64,000 nucleotides of DNA from Bradyrhizobiaceae bacterium (lineage in GTDB: Bacteria; Pseudomonadota; Alphaproteobacteria; Rhizobiales; Xanthobacteraceae), in NCBI GenBank assembly GCA_020853885.1, contig JADYXZ010000009.1, forward strand, positions 62,001-126,000. The letters run 5' to 3'. Positions within the stretch are counted from its first letter, which is position 1, and the number at the start of each line of letters is the position of its first letter. Under the pieces are notes generated by a model. The model saw only the letters and a list, made by a program, of their open reading frames with translations. It had not been told where the DNA came from and made no database searches. Of this stretch, positions 61,413 to 64,000 are shown piece after piece. The translations under genes and the position numbers were made by a program.

Positions 61413-61970
61413 ATGCGGATGCGCGTGGAGCCGGGCAGCAGCCGTACGAAGCGTGGGCGCGAACGTGCGGCGCGAGCTGTCCGGTTCGCGCCGGAACAAA
61501 CCGTGGGACAGCTCTCGCGCCTCGTGCAGGTGCGGCTCTACCAGCTCTATTACGAGCGGCTCGCGCATCTCGACGTCAGTCCCGGCGCGTTCGGCGTGCT
61601 CGCCATCGTGTGGGCGAACCCGGGCATCCAGCATGGGGAACTCGCCCAAGCGCTGGCAATCCGTGGGCCGAACCTGACGAAGCTCGTCGATCTGCTGGTG
61701 CGCCGCGGCTGGATGGAACGGCGCAAGGTGAAGAACGACGGGCGGACGGCAGGCCATTACCTGACGGCACAGGCGCGTGCGAAAGTGCAGAGCGTGCTGG
61801 CGGAAGGCGTCGCGCACGACGAGCGCATGACCGCTTCGGCGCTCAGCGCCGGCGAGCGGAAGACATTGTTGAAGTTGCTTGCAAAGCTCGCGCGTGGGCT
61901 CGCGGCATCCGCTACGGTCGATGGGGGCGGCGCGTTCAAGAGGCGAACGCGGCGGAAGCGAGCGAGTTGA
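61413..61970 (+). CDS. MarR-family transcriptional regulator
   Basis: 185 residues from ATG 61413; the Shine-Dalgarno sequence is weak and a second ATG is two codons later. The winged helix spans residues of about 55-120: LDVSPGAFGVLAIVWANPGI, GELAQALAIRGPNLTKLVDL and RRGWMERRKVKNDGRTAGHY (wing). A long basic head (EPGSSRTKRGRERAARAVRF) and tail (FKRRTRRKRAS) flank it. An AT-rich stretch with GATAA at 61378 and 61394 lies just upstream, in the divergent gap with the methyltransferase operon, and is a possible operator. Confidence 0.9.
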   Translation: MRMRVEPGSSRTKRGRERAARAVRFAPEQTVGQLSRLVQVRLYQLYYERLAHLDVSPGAFGVLAIVWANPGIQHGELAQALAIRGPNLTKLVDLLVRRGWMERRKVKNDGRTAGHYLTAQARAKVQSVLAEGVAHDERMTASALSAGERKTLLKLLAKLARGLAASATVDGGGAFKRRTRRKRAS

Positions 61971-62016
61971 CGCGCGCGCTCCCGCGGTCGCATCATTCGA
62001 TTACAGGAGAAACGCC

Positions 62017-63681
62017 ATGGACGACATCACGCGCACGCGCGTCGCGCTGAAGTTCCGCGCGCCGTATGACACACCGGAAGCGCGCGGCGCGAAGCCGCCG
62101 CAATACCGCCGCTCGGTGGAGAACGGCATGATCGTCGAGCGCGACATCGCCGTGCCGATGCGCGACGGCGCGAAGATCTACATCGACCTGTTCCGGCCCG
62201 TGGACGCGCAGCCGGCGCCACCGCTGGTCGCGTGGAGCCCCTACGGCAAGCATTCGCCGAACGACCCGCGCCGCTTCCCCGGCTCCGACGTGAAGATGGA
62301 CGCGATCTCCTCCTACACGCCGTTCGAGGGGCCGGACCCGATGTACTGGGTGCCGCGCGGCTACGCGGTGATCGTCGCCGACAAGCGCGGCAACTGGTAC
62401 TCGGAAGGCCGGGCGACGTTCCTCTCGCCGGACGAGGCGGAAGACTTCTACGACCTGATCGAATGGGCCGGCACGCAGGACTGGAGCAACGGCAAGGTCG
62501 GGCTCACGGGCGTTTCCTATCTTGCTTCTTCGCAATGGCGCGTGGCGGAGCTGAACCCGCCGCATCTTGCCGCGTTCAATCCGTGGGAAGGCTGGGCCGA
62601 CACCTATCGCGAGGTAGCGCGGCACGGCGGCATCCCCGACACGCATTTCTGGCCCTATCTCTGGCGGCGCTGGGGTGCGAGCGTTACCGAGATCGAGGAC
62701 CTCGAAGCCGCCACGCGCGAGCATCCGTTCTTCGACGACTACTGGGCGTCGAAGGCGTCCGACTACGCGCGCATCGAGGTGCCGGCGTTCGTGGTGGCAA
62801 GCTGGACCGACCAGGGGCTGCATACGCGCGGCACGCTGGAAGGCTTCAAGAAAATCTCCTCGAAGCAGAAGTGGCTCGAAGTGCACGGCCGCAAGAAGTG
62901 GGCCTATTACTATGAGCCGGAAAGCTTGCAGCGGCTGCAAGCGTTCCTCGACCACTTCCTCAAGGGCAAGGACACGGAAATCAAGGATTGGCCGCGCGTG
63001 CGCTACGAGGTGCGCGACAAATACTATGCCGGCACCTTCAAGCGCGCGGACAACTGGCCGCTGCCGAAGACGAGCTACACCAAGCTCTTCCTCGACGCGA
63101 AAGCGAAGACGCTGAATTCGGCGCCGGTCGCGGAGGCGGCATCCACCGGCTACGATTCGACCACCGCCGACCGCGCGGTGTTCGACTTCACGTTCGACAA
63201 GCCGACCGAGATCGTCGGCCACATGAAGCTGCGGCTGCACATGGCGGCAGAGAGCGCCGACGACATGGATATCTATGTCGGCGTGCAGAAGCTCGACGCG
63301 AAGGGCAATTTCGTTGGCATGGCCTATTACGCGATGTTCGACGACGGGCCGATGGCGCTCGGCTGGCTGCGCGCCTCGCACCGGGAGCTCGACCCGCAGC
63401 GTTCGACGGAGTTCCAGCCGGTGCTTGCGCACAAGCGCGAGCTGAAGCTGAAGCCGGGCGAGATCGTGCCGCTCGACATCGAAATCTGGCCGTCGGGCAC
63501 GCGCTTCGAGAAGGGCGAGAAGCTCCGGCTCGTCGTGCAGGGCAGCGACATCAACCAGTATCCGAAGGACAAGGCATACGTGTATTTCCGCCACGAGGAC
63601 AGCGTGAACAAGGGGCGGCATGTCATCCATGCCGGCGGGCCATACGATTCGCACCTGCTGGTACCGGTCGTGCCCGAGTAA
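62017..63681 (+). CDS. CocE/NonD-family hydrolase (X-Pro dipeptidyl-peptidase S15 fold)
   Basis: 554 residues from ATG 62017 behind CAGGAGA; a frame to 61879 lies inside the MarR gene. The N-terminal alpha/beta domain contains VPMRDGAKIYIDLFRPVDAQ, GYAVIVADKRGNWYSEGRAT and the nucleophile motif GKVGLTGVSYLASSQWRVAE (Ser near residue 167). The C-terminal jelly-roll domain (PepX_C) has FDFTFDKPTEIVGHMKLRLH and LKPGEIVPLDIEIWPSGTRF. Members cleave acyl esters or amides, for example cocaine esterase; this one is a predicted cytoplasmic enzyme, with no signal peptide. It is followed 30 bp later by an SDR, likely in the same operon. Confidence 0.92.
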   Translation: MDDITRTRVALKFRAPYDTPEARGAKPPQYRRSVENGMIVERDIAVPMRDGAKIYIDLFRPVDAQPAPPLVAWSPYGKHSPNDPRRFPGSDVKMDAISSYTPFEGPDPMYWVPRGYAVIVADKRGNWYSEGRATFLSPDEAEDFYDLIEWAGTQDWSNGKVGLTGVSYLASSQWRVAELNPPHLAAFNPWEGWADTYREVARHGGIPDTHFWPYLWRRWGASVTEIEDLEAATREHPFFDDYWASKASDYARIEVPAFVVASWTDQGLHTRGTLEGFKKISSKQKWLEVHGRKKWAYYYEPESLQRLQAFLDHFLKGKDTEIKDWPRVRYEVRDKYYAGTFKRADNWPLPKTSYTKLFLDAKAKTLNSAPVAEAASTGYDSTTADRAVFDFTFDKPTEIVGHMKLRLHMAAESADDMDIYVGVQKLDAKGNFVGMAYYAMFDDGPMALGWLRASHRELDPQRSTEFQPVLAHKRELKLKPGEIVPLDIEIWPSGTRFEKGEKLRLVVQGSDINQYPKDKAYVYFRHEDSVNKGRHVIHAGGPYDSHLLVPVVPE

Positions 63682-63711
63682 GCAAGCGCGCGTGCGCGGA
63701 GGCTTGACCCG

Positions 63712-64000
63712 ATGAAGGACGTTGCAGGCAGGACGGCGGTCGTCACCGGCGCCGCCTCGGGGATCGGGCTGGGCATGGCGCGCACCTTCGCAAAGCACGG
63801 CATGCGGGTCGTGCTCTCCGACATCCACGGCGAGCGGCTGGAAGCGGCGCTCGCAAACGTGCGCGGGTTAGGCGCGAAGGCGATCGCGGTGCCGGCCGAC
63901 GTGTCACGCCGCGCAGAGGTGCAGAAGATCGCCGACGCGGCACTGAACGAGTTCGGCGCGATCCATGTCGCCTGCAACAACGCCGGCATCACGATCCACG
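63712..64000 (+). CDS. Short-chain dehydrogenase/reductase, cut off at the window edge
   Basis: The first 96 residues are visible from ATG 63712, with GGAGG nine bases upstream. TAVVTGAASGIGLGMARTFA is the TGxxxGIG cofactor motif. LSDIHGERLEAALANVRGLG follows, whose Asp after the second strand suggests NAD. VPADVSRRAEVQKIADAALN and HVACNNAGITIH (NNAG) complete the Rossmann half. The active site Tyr-x3-Lys lies beyond the window. It probably acts with the upstream CocE-type hydrolase. Confidence 0.9.
   Translation, partial: MKDVAGRTAVVTGAASGIGLGMARTFAKHGMRVVLSDIHGERLEAALANVRGLGAKAIAVPADVSRRAEVQKIADAALNEFGAIHVACNNAGITIH

Noticed and set aside
61993-63828. Minus-strand frame of 611 codons opposite the CocE-type hydrolase
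   Set aside because: Antisense shadow without Shine-Dalgarno sequence or domain.

Overview
The window is a GC-rich, densely coded stretch of chromosome that fits an alphaproteobacterium of the order Hyphomicrobiales (Bradyrhizobium/Xanthobacteraceae-like). This is an inference. It rests on a Cpa-type Tad pilus operon, a very large load of periplasmic-binding-protein transporters (three branched-chain-amino-acid type gene sets, three TRAP systems, two metal/oxyanion ABC systems), GntR/LysR/MarR regulators, a dense patch of GANTC (CcrM) sites, and palindromic repeats of the CTCATCCTTCGAGA / CTCATGGC..GACTTGATCC type that are common in that group. No rRNA, tRNA, CRISPR, phage or transposase gene was seen.

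Layout. 1-3.9 kb: a cut-off FAD/Fe-S oxidase facing a serine-glyoxylate type aminotransferase. 3.9-12.1 kb: Tad pilus operon on the minus strand (cpaB-C-D-E-F, tadB, tadC, tadD) without pilin, prepilin peptidase or TadE/F/G. 12.3-13.8 kb: a carboxymuconolactone-decarboxylase-like protein and a beta-hydroxyacid dehydrogenase. 13.9-17.3 kb: LivHMGF with no binding protein. 17.3-20.4 kb: TAXI-TRAP transporter. 20.7-24.6 kb: metF-like, ahcY and an HTH plus methyltransferase protein. 24.9-28.3 kb: an orphan Liv binding protein, a GntR regulator and an NMT1-like protein without signal peptide. 28.3-32.9 kb: a complete Liv transporter. 33-46.2 kb: a sugar-acid/hydroxy-acid catabolic island with a TIM-barrel isomerase, LysR, FAD oxidoreductase, two-subunit aconitase X, IlvD/Edd dehydratase, HpcH/HpaI aldolase, lactone-active amidohydrolase, uronate dehydrogenase, GntR and a DctPQM TRAP transporter. 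46.2-52.6 kb: tungstate/molybdate uptake (regulator, TupBCA, molbindin, and a BtuCDF-type ABC system that may be a second oxyanion importer). 52.6-56.6 kb: DUF427 protein, a GANTC-rich gap and a second DctPQM. 56.8-61.3 kb: three MetE-C-like methyltransferases, an alpha/beta hydrolase and a composite palindromic repeat. 61.4-64 kb: MarR, a CocE-type hydrolase and a cut-off SDR.

The best leads are these. (1) A roughly 91-nt palindromic repeat lies inside the flavoprotein gene without breaking the frame. (2) TGGGA/TCCCA inverted repeats sit just upstream of the candidate -35 boxes of the orphan LivHMGF operon, the orphan Liv binding protein and the HTH-methyltransferase, which suggests a shared unknown regulon. 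(3) Seven GANTC sites fall within 193 bp of non-coding DNA. (4) The TupABC/molbindin/BtuCDF-type cluster. (5) The aconitase X plus IlvD/Edd plus FAD oxidoreductase operon beside a uronate-oxidation operon. Both edge genes run off the window. Start sites were moved from the longest possible frame wherever a good Shine-Dalgarno sequence, a signal peptide or a neighbour supported a later start.
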